Assembly: GCA_038134485.1 (NCBI GenBank)
Contig: JAYPVG010000011.1
Location: 34,880 to 98,879 of the forward strand
From: NORP240 sp038134485
GTDB lineage: Bacteria; Pseudomonadota; Gammaproteobacteria; Pseudomonadales; Pseudohongiellaceae
Length of the DNA stretch: 64,000 nt
Direction: 5' to 3'
The notes beneath the pieces were generated by a model, which had not been told where the DNA came from, ran no database searches, and saw nothing but the letters and a program-made list of their open reading frames with translations. Positions within the stretch are counted from its first letter, which is position 1; each line of letters opens with the position of its first letter. The position numbers were made by a program, and so were the translations under genes. Positions 45,213 through 53,870 of this stretch are shown piece by piece.

Positions 45213-46088
45213 CTAAGCCAGCGCCTTTTCGAACAGCGCTAGCAGTCGACTCCAGGCGCGCTCGGCCTGGGCCTGGTGATAGACCGGAAAGTCTATAGAA
45301 CACCAGCCGTGCAGGGTCCCCTCGTACACTTCGATTTCCGCTGGGATGCGTGCAGCACCGTAGGCCTCCTGCAAGGTGAACTTGGCATCCGGGTCGTTGG
45401 CGTCGTCGTTTTCCGCCACGGCGTGCAGCATCTCGGCAGTGGTGTCCGGAATTAGCAGGTGTGGGCTGTTGGGAGCGTCTGTCGCCAGTCCTCCACCATG
45501 AAAAGTTGCACCAGCTTTGAACCGATCGGGCACTGCCGCTACGCTGCGCATAACCATCGGCCCGCCCATGCAATAACCGGTTGTGCCAATTCCGCGGCTG
45601 GTGTCCACCTCCGGCTGCTGGTCCAACCAGGCCTGAAAGGCCCTGGCGTCAGTGAAATGCGTGTCGGCATTCAGGTTACGTGCCATTGGTAGCACTATAT
45701 TACGGGTTTCCTCATCACCGAAATTCGCGCCTGGCTTGACCTGGGGTGAGGGCGCATCGCGATAGAATGGATTGACCGTCAGCACCGCATAACCGGAACG
45801 AGCCAGTCGTTTACCCATTTCCCGGAATGCGGGTCTCAGTCCCAGGATGTCTGGCCAGACCAGTACCGCCGCATGAGCACCCATTGACGGGTAAACGAAA
45901 TAGCAGTCGGCGACCCCATCGGGGGTCGTGATTTCGACATCCCGCTCTGAGACGGGTTGCGCATTGGCTACCGGCGGCAACATAGCAGCCATTGCTGCGG
46001 TCGCTGATAATTTGTTGAACTTGCGTCGGCTTACACCTTTCCCCGGCCCGCAAGCGTCCACATCCTTCTGGGTTATCTCATCGCACAT
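45213..46088 (-). CDS. Tat-exported dienelactone hydrolase family protein
   Basis: The 291 residues begin with a cytoplasmic leader and a twin-arginine signal (SRRKFNKLSATAAMAAML, about 20-37, cleavage near ANA-QP), followed by an alpha/beta hydrolase with the elbow GYCMGG (Cys nucleophile) and LHGWC (His). A dienelactone-hydrolase fold exported by Tat, hence folded before export, differs from the cytoplasmic one at 2702. The substrate is unknown. GAGGAAT lies 7 nt before ATG 46088. Confidence 0.88.
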   Translation of the reverse strand: MCDEITQKDVDACGPGKGVSRRKFNKLSATAAMAAMLPPVANAQPVSERDVEITTPDGVADCYFVYPSMGAHAAVLVWPDILGLRPAFREMGKRLARSGYAVLTVNPFYRDAPSPQVKPGANFGDEETRNIVLPMARNLNADTHFTDARAFQAWLDQQPEVDTSRGIGTTGYCMGGPMVMRSVAAVPDRFKAGATFHGGGLATDAPNSPHLLIPDTTAEMLHAVAENDDANDPDAKFTLQEAYGAARIPAEIEVYEGTLHGWCSIDFPVYHQAQAERAWSRLLALFEKALA

Positions 46089-46405
46089 GATCGATTCCTC
46101 ATGTTGTTGGTCTTTTGTAGCGAGTCGGTGCTAATCCTAATCAATCTTTTAACAAGTTTCATCTAGTGTATTGATTAATTACCCCAGGGTACGCCTGGCC
46201 CCATTGCCGCTAAACTGGTTAACCACTGCCTTGATACTGGCCTGAGTAGGCACTTCGATGCGGGAGGCGCGGCTTCTCGACACTTTGGAATGGCCAGAAA
46301 CTTATTTCTCCTGTTAAATTGCAAATTCGTCAAGGGCTGGCTTAAGCTGTCAGATAGTACTCAAGCAATGCAGCCCCGCAGCCTGACACAAGCAAAGGCA
46401 AGCTG
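46089..46405. other. Divergent intergenic region, no gene seen
   Basis: The 317 bp between the divergent Tat-exported hydrolase and ICMT-like methyltransferase genes hold no frame with a ribosome site or protein-like composition. Promoters of both genes must lie here, but I see no convincing -35/-10 pair. Confidence 0.4.
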
Positions 46406-46927
46406 ATGAGCGCTGAACAATCTGAACAAACTGCCGCCACTGAAGACGGCGATGCAATTCTGGAGCACGATGCCAAGGGGCCCGGCGTAAAACTGCCACC
46501 ACCATTGGTTTTTACTGTTGCGCTGCTTGTGTCGGCGCTGCTTCAAGCCTCGTGGCCGGTCGGCTTATCGGATCTGGCGATGATACGTTACCTTGGAGTG
46601 GCGCTGTGTGTATCCTCCATAATCGCGCTCCTGGATATGGTTCTGATGTTCCGTCGACACAAGACCAGCATCAAGCCCTGGAAGCCGACCGCTCTAGTGC
46701 TATCCCATGGCCCCTATGCTTTCTCCCGTAATCCAATTTACCTTGGATTTTGTTTCCTGGCCGTCGGCATCGGTCTGGTGCTGAACAGCCTTTGGATGAC
46801 TTTGAGCTTCATACCGGCTGCTTTTATCGTTCTCCACACGGCGATTCTCAAGGAAGAGAAATACCTGGAGAATAAGTTCGGTGAAGAGTATCGTCACTAC
46901 AAGAAGCAGGTACGGCGCTGGCTTTGA
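46406..46927 (+). CDS. Isoprenylcysteine carboxyl methyltransferase (ICMT/PEMT)-family membrane protein
   Basis: The 173-residue protein has about four transmembrane segments and the C-terminal cofactor motif LVLSHGPYAFSRNPIYLGF, followed later by EEKYLENKFGEEYRHYKKQV with the conserved Glu/Tyr pattern of ICMT/phospholipid methyltransferases. Bacterial members methylate lipids, isoprenoid or heavy-metal-linked substrates; the actual acceptor is unknown. A soluble acidic leader (about 1-28) precedes the first helix. The following lipocalin-like gene is 46 bp away on the same strand. Confidence 0.88.
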   Translation: MSAEQSEQTAATEDGDAILEHDAKGPGVKLPPPLVFTVALLVSALLQASWPVGLSDLAMIRYLGVALCVSSIIALLDMVLMFRRHKTSIKPWKPTALVLSHGPYAFSRNPIYLGFCFLAVGIGLVLNSLWMTLSFIPAAFIVLHTAILKEEKYLENKFGEEYRHYKKQVRRWL

Positions 46928-46973
46928 CTTGGCGTCTGGCTGCCAGCGGGTAGGGGCAAAACAGGGGGATATT

Positions 46974-47462
46974 ATGGCCAGATCAATCGATTTCAAAATT
47001 GCTATTCTGCCTTTTATGGCAATGCTATCGGTATTGAATATGAGCGACCTGCGTGCAGCAGAAAGCACAGACGCGGTGCGACAAAAATTTATCGGCGATT
47101 GGGTGCTGGTCAGCTTTGTGCGCTTCCCGGAGAACGCAGGCCAGATCGCGATGGATTATATCGGTCGGCTTCGCTATGACGAAGCTGGTTACATGATGGG
47201 ACTCGGGATGCCGCGAGATTTGCCGATGCAGGCCCGGGGCAGCACGGAGCAGGTCACTGGAGGGTTTGCCTACTGGGGCAAGGTTTCGATTGAGCCCGAG
47301 AATGGCCGGGTGATTCATCATGTTGAAGGTTCCCCCGGCGCCGCCCAATGGGTGGGTCAGGATAATGTGCGCTACTACGAGTTTGATGGCGATTTGTTGA
47401 AGCTTTCACTCAAGGATGCGACTGGTCGTATTACCGCTACCCTCACCTGGCGAAGGGAATGA
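46974..47462 (+). CDS. Exported lipocalin-like domain protein
   Basis: The 162 residues have a hydrophobic signal segment (about 8-28) and a lipocalin_5-like domain: KFIGDWVLVSFVRFPENAG, IGRLRYDEAGYMMGLGM, and KLSLKDATGRITATLTW. These small barrels bind hydrophobic ligands; none is known here. GGGGG precedes ATG 46974. The frame is open further upstream but would overlap the methyltransferase gene. Confidence 0.78.
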   Translation: MARSIDFKIAILPFMAMLSVLNMSDLRAAESTDAVRQKFIGDWVLVSFVRFPENAGQIAMDYIGRLRYDEAGYMMGLGMPRDLPMQARGSTEQVTGGFAYWGKVSIEPENGRVIHHVEGSPGAAQWVGQDNVRYYEFDGDLLKLSLKDATGRITATLTWRRE

Positions 47463-47533
47463 CGGCTCAGGTTTGTCGCATCCGCGGCGGGGTGAAGTAC
47501 CGGCTCCCGCCTTTTCAAGCGTAAGCGCTTAGA

Positions 47534-49399
47534 CTAGCGGGAAAATTCCAGACGTCGAATCAATTCCCCATTCGGGCTGCCCGGCGCGAATACACGCAGG
47601 TACAGACGATCCTCGCGGAGGGCTTCGTGCAGGCCGGGCGGCATGAACACGCTTCCCGCAGCCGCGGCAGCGTCCGGTGCCAAGAGGTTGGCGATCACCG
47701 GTTCGGCAAATTCCCCCAGCGGTGGCTGGTCAACAAACAGCGTTACAGCGTATGGGGCTGCGGTGTTAGTTGATCCGCTACCTATGCGATACTCAAGGTG
47801 ACTCGTGGTCTGATCGTAATTGAATGTGGCGTCAAGACGCAGACCATTTTGTTCGACGCTCAATTCTGCCGAGTATTGTGCGGGTGCCCGACCACCGATC
47901 AATGGTGGCGTAGTAATGGGCGGTCTGCGAGCCCCAAGAAGACTTTCGATCTTAAAAGCGATGGCAACGAGGCGTGTATCCTGCAAAAAGGAGCCGAGCA
48001 GTTCCATGCCAACGGGCAGGCCCTCGGGAGAAAACCCTGCGGGTACGCTGATAGCCGGCAGCCCGGAGTTTGCGCTGATGCTGCAGTTACTCCCGCCCTG
48101 TGATTCGCCGGTGTAAACCTGTAGCTCTCCAATCGTGGGGTACACCAGGGCATCCAGCCGGTAACCTGTCATGGTTGCTTCGATCAGTTTCCTCAAGTCA
48201 GCTCTCACTGCGTAAGCTTGCTGGTAGGCCCGGGGGTCAAAGTCATTGCTGCTGCTTCGGCGCAATGCGCCTCCGATTGACTGGTGAAACAGTCCCTGGT
48301 CTACTATCTCAGTCAGCGTGTTCACCTGGTCACTTCCGAAAACTTCCAGGTACTGGTCAAGGTCGTTTCTAAATTCATGACCAATCAGTCCTGAACGCGC
48401 GATCAAGTCACCCATCTGTGGAATATCAAGATCAACAATAACGACACCAGCTGCGGCGAGCTGTTCCAGCGCATCCTCAATAACGCTCTCCATCGCATTA
48501 TCGGCACGCTCAAAGTAATCGGTCAGCCTGCCGATGCGCAGTCCTTCAAGAGATTCGCTGTCGAGTCGATCGACGAAAGCCGGAGCTGGCTGGTCCGTCA
48601 TGACGCTGGTTGCATCATCGAGAGGGTCGTAACCCGATACGGCATCGAGCACGATGGCAAGGTCGGTAACGGTGCGAGCAAGCGGACCTGCCACGTCCTG
48701 GGTATGGGACAGGGGCATGACCCCGTAGATGCTGCTCAACCCTTTACTCGGCCGCAGTCCGACCAGGTTGTTAAAGGCTGATGGTATACGAATCGAGCCG
48801 CAGGTATCAGACCCCATTCCTGCGGCTCCGAAGCTGGAGGCTACTGCTGCTCCGGTTCCCCCGCTGGAACCTCCGGGTACCCGGCGGAGATCATACGGAT
48901 TACGGGTTTGGCCCACCAGCGAACTGATACTGGTAATGCCATAGGCATATTCGTGCAAGTTGGATTTGGCGATGACGATGGCGCCGGCGTCGAGTAGCAG
49001 ATCAACCTGGGTAGCATTGGCATCAGGCAGAAAACCGGCCAGCGCAACAGAGGAGCCCGTAGTCGGCATGTCGGTGGTATTGTAATTGTCCTTGACGATA
49101 ATGGGGATGCCGTGCAGCGGGCCTCGTGGCCCGCTAGCCCGGCGTTCCTCGTCCAGCGCTGCAGCTCTTGCCAGAGCACCAGGATTGACTCTTACCAGGC
49201 TGTTCAGTTGCGGACCATCGCGGTCGTACGCATTAATTCTGTCCAGATACTTTTGCGTCAGTTCGACCGAGGTAAGCTCACCCGCTTCCAGGGCAGATTG
49301 AATTTCCAGTATGCCCGCCTCGGTGACTTCAAAGGCAGATTGGGCGGTCGCTAATCCGACCATGGATAGCAAGACCGCAATGGCAGCGATGTATTTCAT
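47534..49399 (-). CDS. Exported amidase (amidase signature family) with C-terminal extension
   Basis: The 621 residues start with a signal peptide (about 1-19, GLATA-QS). The amidase signature is complete: Lys in IIVKDNYNT, then PGGSSGGTGAAVASSFGAAG and GSDTCGSIRIPSAFN, giving the Ser-cisSer-Lys triad. About 110 residues beyond the amidase core form an extra C-terminal beta-rich segment not present in GatA-type enzymes. It likely cleaves an amide or aryl-acylamide in the periplasm. It is co-transcribed with the upstream DUF2007 gene. Confidence 0.92.
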   Translation of the reverse strand: MKYIAAIAVLLSMVGLATAQSAFEVTEAGILEIQSALEAGELTSVELTQKYLDRINAYDRDGPQLNSLVRVNPGALARAAALDEERRASGPRGPLHGIPIIVKDNYNTTDMPTTGSSVALAGFLPDANATQVDLLLDAGAIVIAKSNLHEYAYGITSISSLVGQTRNPYDLRRVPGGSSGGTGAAVASSFGAAGMGSDTCGSIRIPSAFNNLVGLRPSKGLSSIYGVMPLSHTQDVAGPLARTVTDLAIVLDAVSGYDPLDDATSVMTDQPAPAFVDRLDSESLEGLRIGRLTDYFERADNAMESVIEDALEQLAAAGVVIVDLDIPQMGDLIARSGLIGHEFRNDLDQYLEVFGSDQVNTLTEIVDQGLFHQSIGGALRRSSSNDFDPRAYQQAYAVRADLRKLIEATMTGYRLDALVYPTIGELQVYTGESQGGSNCSISANSGLPAISVPAGFSPEGLPVGMELLGSFLQDTRLVAIAFKIESLLGARRPPITTPPLIGGRAPAQYSAELSVEQNGLRLDATFNYDQTTSHLEYRIGSGSTNTAAPYAVTLFVDQPPLGEFAEPVIANLLAPDAAAAAGSVFMPPGLHEALREDRLYLRVFAPGSPNGELIRRLEFSR

Positions 49400-49423
49400 G
49401 ATTGTGTCCCCGGTGCGGTAAAT

Positions 49424-49744
49424 TCAGACGGTTGATTCTCTGCCAGACTGGCAGTTCCAGCACAACTCGAACTGCCCGAAGTTTGATTCGTGACAGTTTT
49501 CGCATTGCCAATCGCTTTGTTCTGATCCGGGGTCATCCAATTGTCCGGCAATGATTCGCAAAGCAGATTCTTCGTCGCCGTCGTTGAGCACCCAGACTTC
49601 GGGATTGCATTCGGTAATCGGCACCCCTCCCTGGGCTGAGTGCAGGGTGTCATTGCGGACTTCCGCATTCACGGAGTTGCTTTCCAGCACGTTTTTCATG
49701 TGCCAGGCCAACGCCCGGTTATCCGCGGTGTACACCCTTTTCAT
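49424..49744 (-). CDS. DUF2007 protein with C-terminal zinc-finger-like motif
   Basis: The 106 residues combine a DUF2007 signal-transducing-like domain (about 1-65: MKRVYTADNRALAWHMKNVL ... VWVLNDGDEESALRIIAGQL) with a small RanBP2/zinc-ribbon-type tail WQCENCHESNFGQFELCWNC that supplies four Cys. GAGGAAT precedes ATG 49744. The gene stops 24 bp before the amidase start on the same strand, so the pair is an operon. Function is unknown. Confidence 0.85.
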   Translation of the reverse strand: MKRVYTADNRALAWHMKNVLESNSVNAEVRNDTLHSAQGGVPITECNPEVWVLNDGDEESALRIIAGQLDDPGSEQSDWQCENCHESNFGQFELCWNCQSGRESTV

Positions 49745-49872
49745 AGATTATTCCTCGCATGAAGCAGCGGGCCAACAGTTTGCCGGTTGCTGCCAATCAG
49801 CATAACTCATATGATCAGGGCAGGTAAGTAAAACAGAGAGCAGGCGAACAGGCCTGCCGAAGGAGTTCGTCA

Positions 49873-50376
49873 ATGAAATTCCCCATCACAGTCGCAGCAG
49901 TTTTTTTGTTTTGTTCCGCGTTTTCCCTGGCACAACAAGCTGGTGCGCCGCCGGCAATCTACATGGCTGGCGACGATATCATTAACCAGCTCGATCAGGC
50001 CGCTTCGGCTTCGGCCTCGGCTGGAGGCTGGTCCATTACTGTGGCGCCCGGTATCTCCGTGAGGAGACGCAGCAGTGCGGTGGCCAACTATGCAGTGTTG
50101 CATCCTTATAGCATGGAGATTTATCGAATCCTGGAGGGCAGTGGCACCCTGGTCACCGGTGGTGTGCTGATTCTGCCATTAGCCGAATCTACTGACCCCA
50201 ATATCATCAGAACCCAGAACGGAATTAGCGGCGGATTGGCCCGAGAGGTCAAGGCGGGAGACGTGTTGGTGCTGCAGCCAGGAACGCCCCACTGGTTCAG
50301 TAACATCAATGGGGATTCGATCACCTACATGGAATCAAGGGTGCGCATCACCACCCACCCCGTGCAGTTCCAGTGA
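49873..50376 (+). CDS. Exported cupin-domain protein
   Basis: A signal peptide (about 1-20, SLA-QQ) is followed by a small cupin-like barrel: VLHPYSMEIYRILEGSGTLVTGG, and later VKAGDVLVLQPGTPHWFSNI with the second His. The first cupin motif keeps His and Glu (HPYSME), so a metal may be bound. Length is 167 residues. AAGGAG lies 7 nt before the ATG. Catalytic activity and substrate are unknown. Confidence 0.85.
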   Translation: MKFPITVAAVFLFCSAFSLAQQAGAPPAIYMAGDDIINQLDQAASASASAGGWSITVAPGISVRRRSSAVANYAVLHPYSMEIYRILEGSGTLVTGGVLILPLAESTDPNIIRTQNGISGGLAREVKAGDVLVLQPGTPHWFSNINGDSITYMESRVRITTHPVQFQ

Positions 50377-50634
50377 ACGAGAGAAAGCGGAAATAGCCCA
50401 GCTGCGCCAATGCGCTCCCGAATCAACAATAGTCGCTAGGTTGTCAGGGTCGGGAATCGCTGTTGATGAATTCCTTCCACAGTGCTCGTGGAGTGTCGTC
50501 GGGTTTTTCTCGCATTTCGTCAATCGGTGATAGACCCATATTCCCGTTCGAGCTTATAGTCTGCGTTTATAGAACAGCCAGGAAGGCACCGGCTAACAGG
50601 ATAATGTTGATTTTCCCTAGCGAGGCTACTGCCC

Positions 50635-51846
50635 ATGAATAAAAAGAACTTACAGTTTGCCAGTCTGCTAGGTTGTCTTCTGGTCGCACCCGTTGCATTG
50701 GGGCAGCGGTCCGTGCCGGAGGCCCTGCCTGACGGTGCCGGAAAAATGCTGGTTGAAAATCTTTGCACTACCTGCCATTCAACGGCCACTATCAGCCGCG
50801 CGGCCGGCTATGGCAGCGCCGCTGAATGGCGCCGGGTATTTTCTACCATGATCGAATTGCCTGACTCCCAGGCCAACACCATCGCTGCCTACCTGGCGGA
50901 ACACTTTCCGGAGGATACTTCCCGGCGACCCAATCTTATCGCTGGCGATGTCGACATCGAAATTATTGAATGGACTGTTCCAACTCTGGGCCAGCGATCA
51001 AGAGATCCGGCCGAGGCGCCGGACGGTTCGATCTGGTGGACGGGAATGTGGGCCAGCCTGGCCGGTCGGCTCGATCCTGAAACGGGGATCATGGAGGAAT
51101 ACCTCCTGCCGCGGTCGGCCCGACCCCATACAATCGTCCCCGACAGCGAAGGCAACATCTGGTACACCGGTAACAGCAATGCCAGTATCGGCAGACTCAA
51201 TCCCAAGAGCGGCGAGATCACCGAGTACAAGACCGAGGCTCGGGATCCCCACTCGGCGACTTTTCATCCCAACGGAAATCTCTACTTTACCGCCCAGGGT
51301 GCCGCCATGCTGGGACGACTGAATCCGATTACCGGCGAACTGCTCGAGGTCGATACTGAGCCGCGGCCCTACGGCATTCAGGTGGCGGAAGATGGCACTG
51401 TCTGGGTCGCCTACAATGGCACCAACAAACTTGGCGCCGTCAATCCGGACACGATGGAAATCAGATATTACGAGGTCCCAGACGAGCGAACCCGGATTCG
51501 CCGACTTTCGCTTGATAGCGAGGGAATGGTCTGGTTTGTCAATTCCACCATGGGCAAGTTAGGGCGATTGAACCCTGCCACTGGCGAGATCACGCAATGG
51601 GATTCCCCCAGTGGTCCGGACTCTCACCCCTATGCGATTGCTGTGATTGACGACATCGTCTGGTACAACGAATCCGGTATGCGTCCCGATGCGCTGGTTC
51701 GATTCAATCCGCGTAGTGAGACATTTCAGAGTTGGGCGATACCCTCAGGGGTGGGAATTGTCCGCAACGTCTGGGTGACAGAAGCAGGCGATTTGCTGAT
51801 ACACCAGAGCAGCTCCAATCAGATCGGACTGGTGAAAATCGACTAG
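50635..51846 (+). CDS. Cytochrome c / Vgb-like (streptogramin lyase-type) beta-propeller fusion
   Basis: The 403-residue exported protein (signal peptide about 1-23) has a short c-type heme domain with CTTCH at Cys44-Cys47-His48. Its second part is a Vgb-like propeller of about seven WYTG/RLNPxTGEI blades (PHTIVPDSEGNIWYTGNSN, IGRLNPKSGEITEY, PYGIQVAEDGTVWVAY). The fusion suggests a periplasmic redox or sensor protein; antibiotic lyase activity is not implied by the propeller alone. It ends 2 bp from the stop of the convergent PepSY gene. Confidence 0.85.
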   Translation: MNKKNLQFASLLGCLLVAPVALGQRSVPEALPDGAGKMLVENLCTTCHSTATISRAAGYGSAAEWRRVFSTMIELPDSQANTIAAYLAEHFPEDTSRRPNLIAGDVDIEIIEWTVPTLGQRSRDPAEAPDGSIWWTGMWASLAGRLDPETGIMEEYLLPRSARPHTIVPDSEGNIWYTGNSNASIGRLNPKSGEITEYKTEARDPHSATFHPNGNLYFTAQGAAMLGRLNPITGELLEVDTEPRPYGIQVAEDGTVWVAYNGTNKLGAVNPDTMEIRYYEVPDERTRIRRLSLDSEGMVWFVNSTMGKLGRLNPATGEITQWDSPSGPDSHPYAIAVIDDIVWYNESGMRPDALVRFNPRSETFQSWAIPSGVGIVRNVWVTEAGDLLIHQSSSNQIGLVKID

Positions 51847-51848
51847 CG

Positions 51849-53027
51849 CTATTTCGTCGTGGCCCCGTAACCCTCCTGTTGCGGGGTATGCTCCTGCTGC
51901 CGTCGCCTGACGGCACGCAGCAGTCGCCTTGAACTCAGTGCCAGACCGGTCCAGACCATGAAAATGGCGAAGAGGGATACCAGTCCTGCCAGAGTCTGAC
52001 CGGCGATCCCCAGAGCTTCACCGGTGTGCAGAAATCGAACCCAGCGGCGTGCCTGCTGACCCCGAGTCTGGCTGTCAAATGGCGCCCATGCAGCGATTGC
52101 TCCAGTCTGCGCGTCAAGGGTGAGGGAATGGCGTTTCTGCGGCTGGCCGCCGTTGCCCTGGTCGATCGCAAAGCTTACTGTTCTCGCACCGGCATCCGGC
52201 AGGTTAATAGTAATTGTCCGCCAGTTTCCTGCTTCCGTGGAATTGGCCGTGATCTCAAACAGCTCCTCGAAAGAGAGCAGAGCAGTTGGGTCGACGGTAT
52301 CTCCGAATCGTTCGGCCGCTGCGCGAGACGGTCCCGATTGCGGCGGTTGCTCGCCGGCCAGTTGATATACAAGATTATTGGCCCATGAATAATTAAATAC
52401 GGTGGCTGTGGCGACGATTACCGCGAGCGGGATCGCTGACCAGATTCCAAATACATGGTGCCAGTTGAAATCCCGGGCCTGACCGGTGGCCGCGTTCTGG
52501 TGAAACCAGAGCCTGCCGCGCAGGGCTGCCCAGCGCATAATGGGTGGCAGCCAGAGATACATGCCGCTTAACACCAGAAACAGGAACATGAGGTTCGCGG
52601 CGCCGGTAATTGCCCGGGCCGTGCTTCGGCCTTCCCCACTGACATTAAACCAGCGGTGCCAGCCTCTGACCGCCGACAGAAACCTCGCCAAACGGTCACT
52701 GGCGGGCGAGTGCACATTGCCGGTGTAAGGGTTCAGGTGCATCGTGCCCGATCGACCTGCGTTCAGGATCACCGGGGCCGATGGGTCGCTAGATAAAATT
52801 ATACCGCTGGTGACGAAGCCAGCGTCGCTGCCGAGCTGCAGCAAGGAGTCCACAGACAGCCGCTGCTCGCCGGAGTCAGGCTCGTAGGCGTATGCGCCGC
52901 GGTCTTGCCAGGCCAGGATTTGTCTTTCGTATGTGAGGATTACCCCGGTGGCCGACATCATCAGCACTACCAAACCCGCGATAACCCCGCAGGAAAGGTG
53001 AATCCAGAAAATGCTCTTGCGCAACAT
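51849..53027 (-). CDS. PepSY-associated transmembrane protein (iron-regulated)
   Basis: The 392-residue protein has four main transmembrane segments (about 4-31, 140-165, 195-215, 350-372) and the PepSY-TM signatures WIHLSCGVIAGLVVLMMSATGVILTYE, GWHRWFNVSG and FLHTGEALG, with conserved His residues (HL, HRW, HHVFG, HTGE) that could ligate heme as in FoxB-type reductases. A sigma70 promoter overlapped by a Fur box lies upstream, so expression should rise when iron is low. It may reduce ferric siderophores (inference). No TonB receptor is adjacent. Confidence 0.9.
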   Translation of the reverse strand: MLRKSIFWIHLSCGVIAGLVVLMMSATGVILTYERQILAWQDRGAYAYEPDSGEQRLSVDSLLQLGSDAGFVTSGIILSSDPSAPVILNAGRSGTMHLNPYTGNVHSPASDRLARFLSAVRGWHRWFNVSGEGRSTARAITGAANLMFLFLVLSGMYLWLPPIMRWAALRGRLWFHQNAATGQARDFNWHHVFGIWSAIPLAVIVATATVFNYSWANNLVYQLAGEQPPQSGPSRAAAERFGDTVDPTALLSFEELFEITANSTEAGNWRTITINLPDAGARTVSFAIDQGNGGQPQKRHSLTLDAQTGAIAAWAPFDSQTRGQQARRWVRFLHTGEALGIAGQTLAGLVSLFAIFMVWTGLALSSRRLLRAVRRRQQEHTPQQEGYGATTK

Positions 53028-53057
53028 TGAATACTTACCCTTTGCGTGTATTTGCAA

Positions 53058-53086
53058 ATGATAAACATTCTCATTCTTATTGGCAA
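53058..53086 (-). promoter_or_regulatory. Sigma70 promoter of the PepSY gene
   Basis: On the minus strand TTGCCA (plus 53086-53081) and TATCAT (plus 53063-53058) are separated by 17 bp, each differing from the consensus at one position. It points at ATG 53027 with the -10 about 30 bp upstream. Confidence 0.75.
53059..53073 (-). promoter_or_regulatory. Fur box overlapping the PepSY gene promoter
   Basis: The minus-strand 15-mer TGAGAATGTTTATCA matches the 7-1-7 Fur site TGATAATnATTATCA at 12 of 14 specified bases. It covers the -10 hexamer and part of the spacer, so iron-loaded Fur would block polymerase. Confidence 0.8.
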
Positions 53087-53202
53087 CGGTTGGTGAACAC
53101 CCCGAAAGGGAATTCAGAGGTTCTGAACTTCGGGTATTTACCGTGCGGGTGCCCGAGCTTTTTCCGACGCCAGATGTGTAGCTTGTCTATAACTGTTTTG
53201 TG

Positions 53203-53697
53203 TCAGCCCGGGTGATTGATTAGGCCGTCCCGGGGTGGCTTGATAAAAAACTTCTGCATGCGCAGAGCGTCGGTGTGGTCTTCGTAATAGTCAGGAAGAA
53301 CACCAAAATTGTCGTAACCCATAGAGTCATAGAGCGCTATGGCCGGGCTATGGTCAGCTCTGACTTCCAGCCTCATGCCCAACTTCCCGGATTCCAGTGC
53401 CAGGGATTCAATTTTTTCCAGGAGGCAGGAGCCGATACCACGCCCCCTGAAGGTTGGCAGCACGGCGAGGGAATATAACCGAACGAATTTTGAATTTCTC
53501 CTGCTTATGCCCAGCGCGGCGCCCGCCAACTGCGAATCAGCTGCCGCGATCAGAAAATACCCGCCCGCATGATTGATCCAGTGGCGTATCTGCCGCGGGG
53601 ACATTCGATCAGTGGCAAAGCAGGTTTGTTCAAGTGCTACCAGTGCCTGTAAATCCTGCATCAGGGCACGGCGAATAATAGGTTTATCAGGTGACAA
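53203..53697 (-). CDS. GNAT-family N-acetyltransferase (RimI-like)
   Basis: The 164 residues have the GNAT layout: IIRRALMQDLQALVALEQTC at the N-terminus, LYSLAVLPTFRGRGIGSCLL with the acetyl-CoA loop, and ALYDSMGYDNFG near the end. It probably acetylates a protein N-terminus or small amine. The start appears to be a TTG at 53697 with GAGGGG upstream; the first ATG would remove strand 1. It is divergent from the RimK-like gene, a pairing that suggests a shared modification system (inference). Confidence 0.88.
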   Translation of the reverse strand: MSPDKPIIRRALMQDLQALVALEQTCFATDRMSPRQIRHWINHAGGYFLIAAADSQLAGAALGISRRNSKFVRLYSLAVLPTFRGRGIGSCLLEKIESLALESGKLGMRLEVRADHSPAIALYDSMGYDNFGVLPDYYEDHTDALRMQKFFIKPPRDGLINHPG

Positions 53698-53870
53698 AAT
53701 ATTGCGTACCCCTCAAGGACATTTCAGCAATTGATTTGGACTGACACCTTGTCGACCAGAGTTGTTTCGGCTGCTGGTCCGCGGTGCGGGATGACAGCAA
53801 ATTTAGCTGGGCTTGGCCCGTCTTTTGCCCTATAGTCGCGCAGCTTTTTTCTGCTAGCAAGGGCTTAACA

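Noticed and set aside
50635..51846. Calling the Vgb-like protein a streptogramin resistance lyase
   Set aside because: Only the propeller fold is shared; the fused heme domain and export signal point to a different role.
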